NCBI GenBank assembly: GCA_900314905.1 | Contig: OMXA01000005.1 | Span: 18,441-82,440, forward strand | Length of the DNA: 64,000 nt | Direction of reading: 5' to 3' | Source of the DNA: an uncultured Erysipelotrichaceae bacterium | Lineage (GTDB): Bacteria; Bacillota_I; Bacilli_A; Erysipelotrichales; Erysipelotrichaceae | Shown here: one piece after another, positions 25,406 through 35,110 of the stretch | Numbering within the stretch: the first letter of the stretch is position 1 | Layout: each line of letters begins with the position of its first letter | Notes under the pieces: generated by a model | Seen by the model: only the letters and a program-made list of their open reading frames with translations | Told to the model about the DNA's origin: nothing | The model's database searches: none | Made by a program: the position numbers and the translations under genes

Positions 25406-26616
25406 GAGCCGCCTTCGTCAATTCTGTCATCGGTACCGGCAGCACCGGCAGAATCGTCTATCAGCTCTCGAGAATTCCGGGGGTTCAGGGACGGATCTAT
25501 TACGGCCGCAGGGAAAACAGGACGGATGCAGATGCGTTTCGGATCACGAAGTTTGCAGGCAATGCAGAACATGCTGTCTGCACCTTTCTTTCTGATCGGC
25601 ATGGATTCTGCAATACTGAGGAAACCGAGAGAATGGTGGAGAATCTGAAAGCCTTCCGGCCGGATCTCATCCATCTGCATAATCTTCATGGCTATTATCT
25701 GAATGTCGAGGTGCTGTTTCAGTATCTGAAGACCATTGATACCCCGGTGATCTGGACCATGCATGACTGCTGGGCGTTTACCGGGCACTGCGCGCATTTT
25801 CAGTATGTCGGCTGTGATCGATGGAAGACGGAGTGTGCTCACTGCCCCGGACTTTCCCAATATCCGGTCACGTGGAACGGGTGGAATGTCACCCGGAACT
25901 TCAATCAGAAGAAAGCACTTTTCAATTCCCTGAAGCCAGGACAGCTGACCATCGTGACTCCTTCCCTCTGGCTCAAGGACCAGGTGAAGCAGTCGTTCCT
26001 GAAGGATCAGAGAATCCTTCAGATCTCCAATGGGATAGACCTTGCCCGCTTTCATCCGGAGCCGTCAGGATTCCGGTCTGCTCATTCCATGGAAGGGGAT
26101 TTCATCATGCTTGCAGTTGCCAATCCCTGGACCAGAGAAAAAGGACTTGCCGATCTTCAGAAGCTTGCCCTCATGCTGAAGGACAATCAGAAGCTCATTC
26201 TCGCAGGCACGACAAAGAAACAGGCTTCGCTCTTCCGGAATATGCCCCAGGTTCTCTGCATTCCGCATACGGAAAGCGTGCAGGAACTTGTGCAGATCTA
26301 TACTGCCGCAGACGTTCTTCTGAATACGACCTATCAGGATACCTTTCCGACGGTGAACATTGAAGCCCTGGCATGCGGATGCCCGGTGATTACCTATCAG
26401 ACCGGAGGCAGCCCGGAAATGCTGACGAAGAAAACCGGAATCGTGGTGGAACGCGGAGATCCGGAAGCTCTGAATGATGCGGTTCAGGCCCTCGCTTCCG
26501 GGAAGATCGTCCTGAAGCGCTCTGACTGCATGATCCATGCCCAGCGCTATTCCAAGGATGCCATGCTTGGTGCCTACCGCAGTCTTTATATTGAAAGGAC
26601 CGGACTTCCGCTATGA
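25402..26616 (+). CDS. GT4 glycosyltransferase with cysteine-rich insertion
   Basis: GT-B enzyme of 404 residues, paralog of the 21303 protein. It shares NSVIGTGSTGRIVYQLSRI and IHLHNLHGYYLNVEVLFQYL. The cysteine cluster is MHDCWAFTGHCAHFQYVG followed by CDRWKTECAHCPGL at residues ~120-152. The donor-site segment is DTFPTVNIEALACGCPVITY. ATG overlaps the initiating transferase stop by 4 bases with GGAGGAA upstream, so it is a good candidate for the second sugar addition. Related WcaL-like GT4s act on lipid-linked intermediates. Confidence 0.88.
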   Translation: MRAAFVNSVIGTGSTGRIVYQLSRIPGVQGRIYYGRRENRTDADAFRITKFAGNAEHAVCTFLSDRHGFCNTEETERMVENLKAFRPDLIHLHNLHGYYLNVEVLFQYLKTIDTPVIWTMHDCWAFTGHCAHFQYVGCDRWKTECAHCPGLSQYPVTWNGWNVTRNFNQKKALFNSLKPGQLTIVTPSLWLKDQVKQSFLKDQRILQISNGIDLARFHPEPSGFRSAHSMEGDFIMLAVANPWTREKGLADLQKLALMLKDNQKLILAGTTKKQASLFRNMPQVLCIPHTESVQELVQIYTAADVLLNTTYQDTFPTVNIEALACGCPVITYQTGGSPEMLTKKTGIVVERGDPEALNDAVQALASGKIVLKRSDCMIHAQRYSKDAMLGAYRSLYIERTGLPL

Positions 26617-27692
26617 AAGTCTGCTGGGTCAGCAATGCTCCATCTCCTTATAAAGTAGCTTTCATGAATCAGCTTGGAACAGAAACCGAACTTCTGGCTC
26701 TGTTTGAGATGAAAGCAGAATCCGATCGGGAAAAACAGTGGTATGACTATGGCTTTCATACCTTTCAGGCAGCGTTTCTGGATGAAGGAGATGGAAGCAC
26801 CAGAATCCGGAAAGCAGCAGATGAGTGCGATCTGCTGATCTGCTCGGACTATTCCAATCGCTGGAATCAGAGAGCACTGCGGGCTTTCCATCATAGAAGA
26901 AAACCCGCAGTCATGCACGCCGACGGGGGACTGGCGATTCCAAGAGGCCTTGTAGATCTTGCCATCCAGGCAGCCATGAAGCAGTATGACTGGTATCTGA
27001 GCTCCGGGATTTCGGTAAATCGGCAGTATTTCAGCTATTATCATGTCCCGGCAGAAAAGATCCTTACCTATCATTTTGCCTGCATGTCACAACAGGAACT
27101 ATCTGCATGTTCCGGAAAGAGAGCAGAGAAACAGCACAGCCGCAGGAAGATCGGCATTCCGGACAAGCCGATGATTCTCTCAGTTGGCCAGCAGATTCCC
27201 CGCAAGGGCTATGACCTTCTTGTGCGGGCAATGGAAGGAACTGATGCCGAGGCGATCATCATAGGCGGAACACCGGAACCGCAGGTTCAGGATTATCTCA
27301 GCATGCATCGGATGAACAATGTGCATTTTCTTCCATTCATGAACAAGCAGGAACTGTCCGATTATTATGCGGCTGCAGATCTGTTCGTACTGCCGACCAG
27401 ATATGATATCTGGGGCCTTGTGATCAATGAGGCGATGGCGTTCGGACTTCCGGTTCTCTCAACCGACCGCTGCATGGCTGCAGTGGAATTCGCAGAACGA
27501 TATCAGGCAGCAGAGGTGATTCCTTCCGGGAATGCTGATCTTCTTCAGAAAAGGATCAGAGAACTTCTGAAGGATGAAGAACAGCGCAGCAAGCTTGGAA
27601 AACAGGCGGAAAAAGTGATCCAGGACTGGAGCTATGAACAGATGGTCCGTGATTTCATGTCTGCATTCAGAACGATCAGAAAGGGAGGGTAG
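26613..27692 (+). CDS. GT4 family glycosyltransferase
   Basis: GT-B enzyme of 359 residues. It begins VCWVSNAPSPYKVAFMNQLG, a start shared with GT4 enzymes of capsule loci. The C-terminal domain shows MILSVGQQIPRKGYDLLVRA, NVHFLPFMNKQELSDYYAAA and the donor site RYDIWGLVINEAMAFGLPVL, with Asp replacing the first Glu of the usual Glu-x7-Glu. The start overlaps the previous stop by 4 bases and the next gene begins 2 bases after it. Likely cytoplasmic, adding one residue of the repeat. Confidence 0.87.
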   Translation: MKVCWVSNAPSPYKVAFMNQLGTETELLALFEMKAESDREKQWYDYGFHTFQAAFLDEGDGSTRIRKAADECDLLICSDYSNRWNQRALRAFHHRRKPAVMHADGGLAIPRGLVDLAIQAAMKQYDWYLSSGISVNRQYFSYYHVPAEKILTYHFACMSQQELSACSGKRAEKQHSRRKIGIPDKPMILSVGQQIPRKGYDLLVRAMEGTDAEAIIIGGTPEPQVQDYLSMHRMNNVHFLPFMNKQELSDYYAAADLFVLPTRYDIWGLVINEAMAFGLPVLSTDRCMAAVEFAERYQAAEVIPSGNADLLQKRIRELLKDEEQRSKLGKQAEKVIQDWSYEQMVRDFMSAFRTIRKGG

Positions 27693-27694
27693 CT

Positions 27695-29893
27695 ATGGCA
27701 GGAGATACTTCTTTTACATCAATCGGGGAAGCAATTTCCTTCTATTTCAGTCACTGGAATACCGATTACGTTTCTTTAGCGATTCTGATCGTCGGAATTC
27801 TGATGCTGTCGGGGTATTTCTGGGGCAGACTGATTCAGCATTATGCAAAACCCTTGAAGAATGCCGACTGCACATTCCTCGGCATTTTCGTGATTCTCGG
27901 ATTATTTCAGATCGAGATCTTCTTCAGCATCTGCATGGACCTGAGTACTGAGATTGCTTTTTACTTTCTTCCGATTTTATTGCTTGCAGGACTTGTTCTG
28001 TGTCTGGTCACGCGGTCAGATGTGCTTCCTTCCTGGAAACATCTTGTTTCCCTGATTGCGGGAATCCTAGCAGCAGTCATTCTGTGCAAGGCGTCCGCAC
28101 AATGGACCACGAACAATATCTTCTATGATTCCATCACCTATCTTTCCGAGGTTCTGGAAAATTCAAAGGCTTCCGTATTCGGACATATCGACTACACCAG
28201 CGGCTATCATTATGAAGGAATAGAGAACCTGCATGATTTCCAGGGATACTACTATTTCTGGAGTGTTCTCTTGAAGTGGACGGTCAAGCTGACTGAGTTC
28301 AAAGAGATCTTGACTCCGCTTTATATCTGGGGAGCAACGATTCTTTACGGAATGAGCCTTGGCAACCTGACAGTTTCCAGTGTGAATGTCCTCTACCGAG
28401 CACAGAAATGGAAAGGTCTGCTGTTTGCAGTTCTGATTCTTTCTCCTTACTTCACGAATTATTTCAATACGACACTCGGCTTCTTCGGAAATACGATCCG
28501 AACCATCATCATCGGCTGGAGTGTCCTGATTGTCTACCGGATTCTGAGTGCAAAGAACCGTTCTCAGCAGCAGATGCTGTTTGCCAGTGCCGCAATGACT
28601 TATCTGGCTGGCATCTCCGTCAGTTCTTCCAGTCTGTTTATTGATCTGTTTCTCTGTGTCGGACTTTTCTTCGCATTATGCTGGTCAGAAGAGAAAAACA
28701 GGAAGGCGTGGGAACTCTTCATTCTTTCCAGCACTCCGATCATTTTCTACGGGATACTGATCACGCTCGGACATAACTCCTTGTTCCGTTCCATCCTGTT
28801 CACTGCTGCAATCACTGCAGTACTGATGGGCATTGTCTTTCTGTTGCAGAAACATCTGGATGTCTTCTGCAAGGTAGGCGTACGGATCCTCCCGGTGCTG
28901 TTTGCGGTTCTGGTTGTTCTTACGGTCTATCTGAATCGCAGCAATGGTTTCTCAGATATGATGCTGTATTTTTCGCCGCCTTCAGCTTATGACATGGAAG
29001 TGAATCTGACTTCTCATACAAGCACCTATGAGCTGATCCGGAATGTGATCCTGTATGCACTGATTGTGCTTCTCTTCGTGAATCTGAAGAAAGAGAATCG
29101 ATTCAAATTCTTCCTGATTGTTCTAGGCATGCTGTTTCTGAATCCGTTTTCCTACAGCCCCGTATCCCGGTATCTGACGTCCGGTGCGTTCTTCAGAACG
29201 TTTGACCTGATCATCAATCCATTCACGCTGACATTCCTGATCTGGAATGCAGATAGGATTCTTTCTGCCGCAAGTTATCTTGTATTCGGCATTGCAGGGA
29301 TGTTTTCCGCAGTGTATGCTCATCAGAACCTGACAGAAGCAGTGAGTTCCACCCTTGTTTCCGACCGGGAAGACTGGAACTGGGAAACGAAAGTCACCGA
29401 TGACGATTATGAGCTTTATGATTATATTCAGAACAATATTTCAGACTCGCAGGAACTGCCGGAAATCCTGTCCCAGGATATCAACCTCAGAGGCTATACC
29501 ACGGATGTGATCAGTGTCTTCAGCAGTATCCGGTGGAGAACGGTCTTAAGCGATCCGGTCCAGTATCAGCAGAATTACAATCTGGTTACGCTGCTGTATC
29601 CGAATACCAGGTTTGCGTCTACGTCAATTGCAGAAAATCCCGACTATTCCAAGCTTCCGGAAGTCATCAGAGACTATGGCTCGGACTATGTCATCATATC
29701 CAATACGATCTCGGTCTGGGATGATCGCGGCTGGTACGACAAAGCATATGTGAAAGTGGTGAACAGCGGACAATGCTCATTGCTATGGGAAAATGACAGC
29801 TGGGCAATCCTGAAAGTGAATCATGACTGGTCGGCACCGAATAAGAATGAAACCAGGTACTGGGTTCATAAACTGGAAGTTCCGGAAAGCTGA
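27695..29893 (+). CDS. Large GT-C-like membrane protein (DUF6077-like)
   Basis: A 732-residue protein with about 13-14 hydrophobic helices and a ~190-residue soluble C-terminus. The first large loop, NNIFYDSITYLSEVLENSKA followed by an aromatic stretch (DFQGYYYFWSVLLKW), is the kind of Asp-bearing loop seen in GT-C enzymes. Its middle (LGFFGNTIRTIIIGWSVLIV) and tail (EILSQDINLRGYTTDVISVF) resemble those of the 59176 protein, so the two are distant paralogs. Assignment to DUF6077 is from remembered family features and is tentative. A GGGAGG site lies 5-10 bases before the ATG. Donor and acceptor unknown. Confidence 0.6.
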   Translation: MAGDTSFTSIGEAISFYFSHWNTDYVSLAILIVGILMLSGYFWGRLIQHYAKPLKNADCTFLGIFVILGLFQIEIFFSICMDLSTEIAFYFLPILLLAGLVLCLVTRSDVLPSWKHLVSLIAGILAAVILCKASAQWTTNNIFYDSITYLSEVLENSKASVFGHIDYTSGYHYEGIENLHDFQGYYYFWSVLLKWTVKLTEFKEILTPLYIWGATILYGMSLGNLTVSSVNVLYRAQKWKGLLFAVLILSPYFTNYFNTTLGFFGNTIRTIIIGWSVLIVYRILSAKNRSQQQMLFASAAMTYLAGISVSSSSLFIDLFLCVGLFFALCWSEEKNRKAWELFILSSTPIIFYGILITLGHNSLFRSILFTAAITAVLMGIVFLLQKHLDVFCKVGVRILPVLFAVLVVLTVYLNRSNGFSDMMLYFSPPSAYDMEVNLTSHTSTYELIRNVILYALIVLLFVNLKKENRFKFFLIVLGMLFLNPFSYSPVSRYLTSGAFFRTFDLIINPFTLTFLIWNADRILSAASYLVFGIAGMFSAVYAHQNLTEAVSSTLVSDREDWNWETKVTDDDYELYDYIQNNISDSQELPEILSQDINLRGYTTDVISVFSSIRWRTVLSDPVQYQQNYNLVTLLYPNTRFASTSIAENPDYSKLPEVIRDYGSDYVIISNTISVWDDRGWYDKAYVKVVNSGQCSLLWENDSWAILKVNHDWSAPNKNETRYWVHKLEVPES

Positions 29894-29916
29894 AGATGAT
29901 GAAGGGGGAGGAAAAA

Positions 29917-31758
29917 ATGTTGCTGTTTCTTCATTTCAGTGAATTCTGTGCGTTTTTTCTGGTCTGCAGAAATCTGTCTCTGCCTGCTCCGGTTTCGATT
30001 CTGATCGGAACACTGGCTGCTTATCTGGCAGGAAACCATATCCGCCCGGAAACAGGGAAAAAGATCAGCCTGTCTTTCTGCGCGGTGATTCTGGTGATTC
30101 TCTGCTACCTGACTATGAATCTTGGCAGAGTTTTTCTGTATCATTCGGAGTTTCTGTCTGATCTCTGCGAGAGAACAGGTATCCCGCTGATTGTATTTGC
30201 AGGAGGAATCGCATTCCTGATCGGAATCTGCTCATTCCCGGGGCTGAAAGCCCTTCTGGCTTCCGTGTATGTGCCTGAGTCTATGAACAGAGGGAAAGAA
30301 AGCAGTTCTCCTGACCGGAAAACGATTCTCCTCCTGTTTCTGATCAGTCTCGCTGCTGTATCTTTATTTTCGAAATCTTCGCCGCTCTATCCGTTCAATG
30401 ACTGGGAAGATTCCAACTGTTTCATGACGGTGGGAAAAGGAATTCTTTCCGGAAAAGTTCCCTATCGCGATTACATCGAGCAGAAAGGTCCATACCTGTA
30501 TTTTCTTCATGCTTTGGCAGCTTTGATTTCATACACCTCCTTTACCGGGGTCTGGCTGATTGAAGTGCTGACGATGTGGATTTCCATGTGCTTTGTCTAT
30601 CGGATCATCCGGCTTTATACGGATGAACCATGTCTGTATTTATTTCCGCTTGCTGCCTCCCTGATCTGCGGAACAGAATGTTTTGCGCATGGGGACAGTG
30701 CAGAAGAGCTGATGATGCCATTCCTGTGCTTTTCTATGTACATCTTTCTCCGATATCTGAAGAACAGCCAGCTTCCTTCTCTGCGTGAGTCTGTTATGGT
30801 CGGTGTTTCTGCCGGAATCATTCTCTGGACCAAGTTCAGTTTCCTCGGCTTTTTCATCGGATCTGCTATTGTTCCGGTAATCGTTCTTCTGAAGCAGAAG
30901 CAGGGCAGAGAACTTTTAAGTCTGATCGGCCGGATTCTGCTCGGCATCGGGATTGCAGCGATGCCGGTGATTCTGTACTTTGCATTGAACCATGCCTGGG
31001 GTGATCTGGTGCAGATCTATTTCCTCGATAATCTGTTTCATTACAATGGAAGTGCTCAGAATTCTGCAGGATTCAATATAGCGGTGGGGATCTTCTGGTC
31101 GGTGTTCAAGAATCCGGTCTATTTTACCGGGATCGCTGCCGGAATGCTCGGAGTATCAAGAAAAGATATCAGATCCGGATGGTATCTGCTTTTCACGTTT
31201 GCCCTTACTTGTGTCACAGTATATCCGGCTTCTTTCTACCGGATGTATTATGCACTGGTCTTTGCGGCATTCTGCTGGCTGATGATCATTCCGCTGTCGG
31301 AATGGTGCGGAATCCTGCTTGCTTTTCTGAAAAGAAAGAACCTTCAGATCTTTCCTGCGGTTCTGGAAGTTGCAGCCATTCTTGCTCTGTTTCTGAACTG
31401 CAATAACCGCTATCTGTTCCTGCAGGATCAGAGCATTCTTCCTCAGTACAAGTTCAGAGATGAAATTCTCTCTACAGAATCTCATTCGCTTCTGAATTAC
31501 GGATTTCTGGATGGCGGCTTCTATACCGTGACCGGCATCGCTCCGGAATTCCGGATGTTCTGCGAACTGAATTTCGATGTTCCGGAGTTTCAGGGTCTCC
31601 AGGAGGAATATCTTTCTTCCGGACAGGCAGATTATGTTGTGACCTGTGATCAGGAGATTGCAGAAGGAGAGTATGATCTGATCGATACTGCGGTATTCCG
31701 CTATGAATCGCATGTATATACGTATCGGCTTTATCGCCGCAGGGGGCTGGTTTCATGA
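29917..31758 (+). CDS. GT39-like GT-C membrane glycosyltransferase (subfamily B)
   Basis: A 613-residue polytopic protein. Three extra N-terminal helices (to residue ~90) precede the GT-C core. The core's first outer loop has FNDWEDSNCFMTVGKGILSG and YIEQKGPYLYFLHALAALIS, matching the split protein at 9340. The soluble tail (FLDGGFYTVTGIAPEFRMF, YTYRLYRRRG) also matches. ATG 29917 is chosen because GGGGGAGG ends 5 bases upstream; an ATG at 29896 lies before the site. Presumed to use a polyprenyl-phosphate sugar outside the membrane. Its stop overlaps the next gene's start. Confidence 0.75.
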   Translation: MLLFLHFSEFCAFFLVCRNLSLPAPVSILIGTLAAYLAGNHIRPETGKKISLSFCAVILVILCYLTMNLGRVFLYHSEFLSDLCERTGIPLIVFAGGIAFLIGICSFPGLKALLASVYVPESMNRGKESSSPDRKTILLLFLISLAAVSLFSKSSPLYPFNDWEDSNCFMTVGKGILSGKVPYRDYIEQKGPYLYFLHALAALISYTSFTGVWLIEVLTMWISMCFVYRIIRLYTDEPCLYLFPLAASLICGTECFAHGDSAEELMMPFLCFSMYIFLRYLKNSQLPSLRESVMVGVSAGIILWTKFSFLGFFIGSAIVPVIVLLKQKQGRELLSLIGRILLGIGIAAMPVILYFALNHAWGDLVQIYFLDNLFHYNGSAQNSAGFNIAVGIFWSVFKNPVYFTGIAAGMLGVSRKDIRSGWYLLFTFALTCVTVYPASFYRMYYALVFAAFCWLMIIPLSEWCGILLAFLKRKNLQIFPAVLEVAAILALFLNCNNRYLFLQDQSILPQYKFRDEILSTESHSLLNYGFLDGGFYTVTGIAPEFRMFCELNFDVPEFQGLQEEYLSSGQADYVVTCDQEIAEGEYDLIDTAVFRYESHVYTYRLYRRRGLVS

Positions 31759-33410
31759 AGCATAAGAATCAACAGGATTTCTGGTTTCTGATTCTGCTGG
31801 CAGGGTGTTTTCTCTTCTGCCTCTGGAGAACGCCATTTGGAAATCCTTCCTGGGATGAAACTTCATATCTGGCGATGATGCATCGCTTCTGGCTGGGTGA
31901 TATTCCGATCCTTCAGGAATGGCATCCGACGCAGTTCTCTGCGATTCTGACACTTCCGGTATATTCTGCCTATCTTGCAATTCATGGATCTTCTGATGGA
32001 ATCGTGCTGTTCATGCGATATCTCTTCCTGATTGCACAGGCACTCACAGCAATCTTTCTGTATTACCGGATCCGGAAATACGGATGGATCAGCATTCTCT
32101 GTGCATTGCTGCTGTTTCTGACTGCGAAAAACGAGATGTATTCGCTGAACTACAATGGCCTTGGCCTGATTCTTGCGATCCCGACTGCAGTTCTTCTGTA
32201 TCTGAAAGGAAAGCATCAGAAGGTGGAGACGTATCTTGCCGGAATCTGCTTTGCGGGCCTTACGCTCTGCACTCCGCATATGGCATTGCTGTATGTGCTC
32301 GGTTCTGTTGTCCTGCTGATCAGGAGAGAAGCGTTCTCGGAAGAAAGAAGCAGCTGGGGGTACTTTACGTTCGGAATTCTGACCATTGCCGGTATCTTTG
32401 CCGTGTTCTTTCTGTCAAAAGGGAACGTCGTTGAATATGCTGCGGCAATTCCCGAGCTTTTCAAGGGTGCAGACCATTCTTCTTCGCTGAAGACAGGACT
32501 GGTTCAGTATCTTGCATTAGGGAAGATGGTTCTCATGAATTCCATCTTCACGATGCTCGGCGTTCCTGCTTTTGCGATTCTTCTGTTCCTCTCCTGGAAA
32601 AAACGCGGAACAAAGAAAGCAGAAAACACATATCTTCCGATCGGATTGCTGCTGACGCTGATTCTTCTTATCAGCTACCAGTTCGGGAACAATTATTCGA
32701 TGATCGCATTTGTGCCGCTTGGGATGCTCTGCCTGATTCTGGATCAGAATGCCGATCGCAGACTGAAGAAATTCTTTCTTTTCGGGATCGGATACATGCT
32801 GATGATGAATCTCAGCTCCAATACGATTCTGAATGGGGTTCAGTTTGCCAGCACGGTATGCATGGTTCCTTCACTGATTGAGGCTGCTCAGATGATCCCC
32901 GCAAGAAAGAAACGGGCAAAAGCTCTGCTGTGCTGCTGTACAATCGTGATGTTATGCATGGATCTGGTTCATAAGATGACCTATTGCTATGTGGATGAGT
33001 CTCCATTTCATCTTCATGCAGTTTACGAAGGTAAGGGGCCGATGAGGGGAATCTGCTCTACAGAGGAGAATATTTCTAGCTATGAAGAACTCCAGACCGT
33101 CTGGAATCAGTCCATTGAAGGACATGAGAATGTGATGATCTATTCTCTGAACCGGTGGCTGTATCTGGAACTGATACCTGGTCAGCATGTTGCTTCCCAT
33201 ACGATCTGGCTCAAGAGCTCCGGGGAAAGTGATCTGAATTCGCTTGCCCGCTATTATCACGAACATCCGGAACGGACTCCGGATTACGTCATGGTTCCGT
33301 ATCGGGCTGAATCCGACCTTCAGGATCTGACCGTCTTTCTGTCTCCTTATGGACTGATTCCGGAACAGACTGCTGCTGGCGTGATCTTTGAGAAGGGAGA
33401 ACAGGAATGA
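31755..33410 (+). CDS. GT39-like GT-C membrane glycosyltransferase (subfamily A)
   Basis: A 551-residue membrane protein with about eleven helices plus a soluble tail of ~130 residues. The first loop carries NPSWDETSYLAMMHRFWLGD and HPTQFSAILTLPVYSAYL, with Asp-Glu as candidate metal ligands. The tail has GPMRGICSTEENISSYEEL and ARYYHEHPERTPDYVMVPY. It is adjacent to and clearly homologous with the 33407 gene, a tandem duplication that has diverged strongly. It overlaps both neighbours by 4 bases, so the run 29917-35110 is translationally coupled. Confidence 0.78.
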   Translation: MKHKNQQDFWFLILLAGCFLFCLWRTPFGNPSWDETSYLAMMHRFWLGDIPILQEWHPTQFSAILTLPVYSAYLAIHGSSDGIVLFMRYLFLIAQALTAIFLYYRIRKYGWISILCALLLFLTAKNEMYSLNYNGLGLILAIPTAVLLYLKGKHQKVETYLAGICFAGLTLCTPHMALLYVLGSVVLLIRREAFSEERSSWGYFTFGILTIAGIFAVFFLSKGNVVEYAAAIPELFKGADHSSSLKTGLVQYLALGKMVLMNSIFTMLGVPAFAILLFLSWKKRGTKKAENTYLPIGLLLTLILLISYQFGNNYSMIAFVPLGMLCLILDQNADRRLKKFFLFGIGYMLMMNLSSNTILNGVQFASTVCMVPSLIEAAQMIPARKKRAKALLCCCTIVMLCMDLVHKMTYCYVDESPFHLHAVYEGKGPMRGICSTEENISSYEELQTVWNQSIEGHENVMIYSLNRWLYLELIPGQHVASHTIWLKSSGESDLNSLARYYHEHPERTPDYVMVPYRAESDLQDLTVFLSPYGLIPEQTAAGVIFEKGEQE

Positions 33411-35110
33411 GAAAAAGACTGTATTCCGCAAAGACACAGGATTGCCTCGCTGCCGCAGCAATTCTTCTGATTCTGCTGCTGAATGTATGGAAGGCTCATT
33501 ACGGGTTTCCTGCCCGAGACGAAACGTTTGTCATTTCTCTTGCCCATCGCTTCTGGCAAGGCGATCTTCCGGTAATTCAGGAATGGAATAATTCTCAGTT
33601 TTCTGCCATTCTGATGCTTCCGTTCTTTTCAATGATTGTGAAGGGGAAAGGAAGCACGGAAGGGATTGTTCTGGCATTCCGGTTTCTGTATGTCATTCTC
33701 AACTGCTGCACGGCAGTCTTCCTCTACCTGAAAACCAGAAAATATGGTCTGGCCAGCATTGCTTCAGTTTCCATCTTCTTTCTGTTCACCTTCGGCCAGT
33801 CCATGGTTCCGAACTACAATACGCTCGGGCTGATGTGCGTGATCGTATATTCGCTGCTTCTGCTGGAGCCAGGAAAGCATCTATGGATTTCCTGTTTCCT
33901 GGCAGGAGTATTCTATGCTGCATCCGTGCTGTGCACGCCATATCTTGCGTTTGTGTATTTTTTCGGATCTCTGATTCTTCTGATCTGTGTGGCCCGTCAT
34001 TCTGAAAAGCATTTGTATGGTAGAAAAGCCTGGCTGCCATTCACCTTAGGTGCAGTCCTTCTTGCATTGATTTATATTGCTTATTTCCTTCGGGGAGGAA
34101 GTGTCAGCGATCTTATCCGATACATGCTGCTGCCGCTTCAGTCTGATTCCACGCATGAGTATACCGGCCTCGGACCGATTATCAATATGCTAGCCCTCTG
34201 CAAGACGCTTTGGCTCGGCTCCAGGATTTCTGCTGTCATCTTGCCTCTGTATTTCATTCTGTTCCTGGTAGTTCTGAAAAAAAGAAGAACTGCTGCAAGA
34301 CGTGACCGGTCTCTGTGGTTTCTTCTGAATTTCATCTTCACGCTGCTTCTGATGATCGGCTATGGTGCTGAGGCAGGTGGAGATTATTCGATGATTGCGC
34401 TGGCACCGATCGGATTCTATACCATTCTGATCGATCCGGATGGGGATCCGGTTCTGAAGAAGCTGTGGAGTTCTGGAGCGCTGTATATCGTGATGATCAA
34501 TCTGTCTTCCGATACTATCATCGGTGCTTCGAATCATGCCAGTACGGTATGTGCGGTGGCATCTGTGCTGCTGGTTTCGGATTATCTTTCGCATGTCGAT
34601 CTTCGTTTCCGCTTTTCGCCTAATTTTCTGCTTGCCGGAATCTGTCTCCTGATGATCTGTTTTGAGGTCAGGGATAAGCTGACGGTGATCTTCCGGGATG
34701 CTGCTCCTTCTGAACTGAACGTCGAAATCACCGAGGGACCGGTGAAGGGAATTCTCACAACCAGTGAGAAAAAGGCGGAATATGAACATCAGCTTGCCAG
34801 AATCCAGGAACTGAATCTCGATGATGGAAAGAAAGTATTGTTCTTTACGGATCAGTCCTGGATGTATCTCAGCCTTCAGAACAGCAGATACGGAGTTTAT
34901 TCCACCTGGATGAAGCCGGAAAAAGAAGAATTTCTGACCATGCTGAGACAGTATTATGAAGAATTCCCGGAACAGATTCCGGATGCTGCATATATGCCAG
35001 CCGGCCAGAATGGCGCTTTGACGGAGGAATTTGATCAGATCATGGTCGCCTGCGGCTTGACGCTGCAGGACAGCTCAGATGGACTCTATTATGCAAAAAC
35101 AGTCAATTAA
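33407..35110 (+). CDS. GT39-like GT-C membrane glycosyltransferase (subfamily A)
   Basis: A 567-residue membrane protein, tandem paralog of the 31755 protein. FPARDETFVISLAHRFWQGD and EWNNSQFSAILMLPFFSMI are the first-loop landmarks. The middle shows a FTFGQSMVPNYNTLGLMC helix shared with the 15957 protein (MSLSYNTMGAAAV). The tail has EGPVKGILTTSEKKAEYEHQ, FTDQSWMYLSLQNSR and RQYYEEFPEQIPDAAYMP. GGAGA lies upstream of the ATG. The last 4 bases overlap the end of the convergent YfhO gene, with no terminator between them. Confidence 0.78.
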   Translation: MRKRLYSAKTQDCLAAAAILLILLLNVWKAHYGFPARDETFVISLAHRFWQGDLPVIQEWNNSQFSAILMLPFFSMIVKGKGSTEGIVLAFRFLYVILNCCTAVFLYLKTRKYGLASIASVSIFFLFTFGQSMVPNYNTLGLMCVIVYSLLLLEPGKHLWISCFLAGVFYAASVLCTPYLAFVYFFGSLILLICVARHSEKHLYGRKAWLPFTLGAVLLALIYIAYFLRGGSVSDLIRYMLLPLQSDSTHEYTGLGPIINMLALCKTLWLGSRISAVILPLYFILFLVVLKKRRTAARRDRSLWFLLNFIFTLLLMIGYGAEAGGDYSMIALAPIGFYTILIDPDGDPVLKKLWSSGALYIVMINLSSDTIIGASNHASTVCAVASVLLVSDYLSHVDLRFRFSPNFLLAGICLLMICFEVRDKLTVIFRDAAPSELNVEITEGPVKGILTTSEKKAEYEHQLARIQELNLDDGKKVLFFTDQSWMYLSLQNSRYGVYSTWMKPEKEEFLTMLRQYYEEFPEQIPDAAYMPAGQNGALTEEFDQIMVACGLTLQDSSDGLYYAKTVN

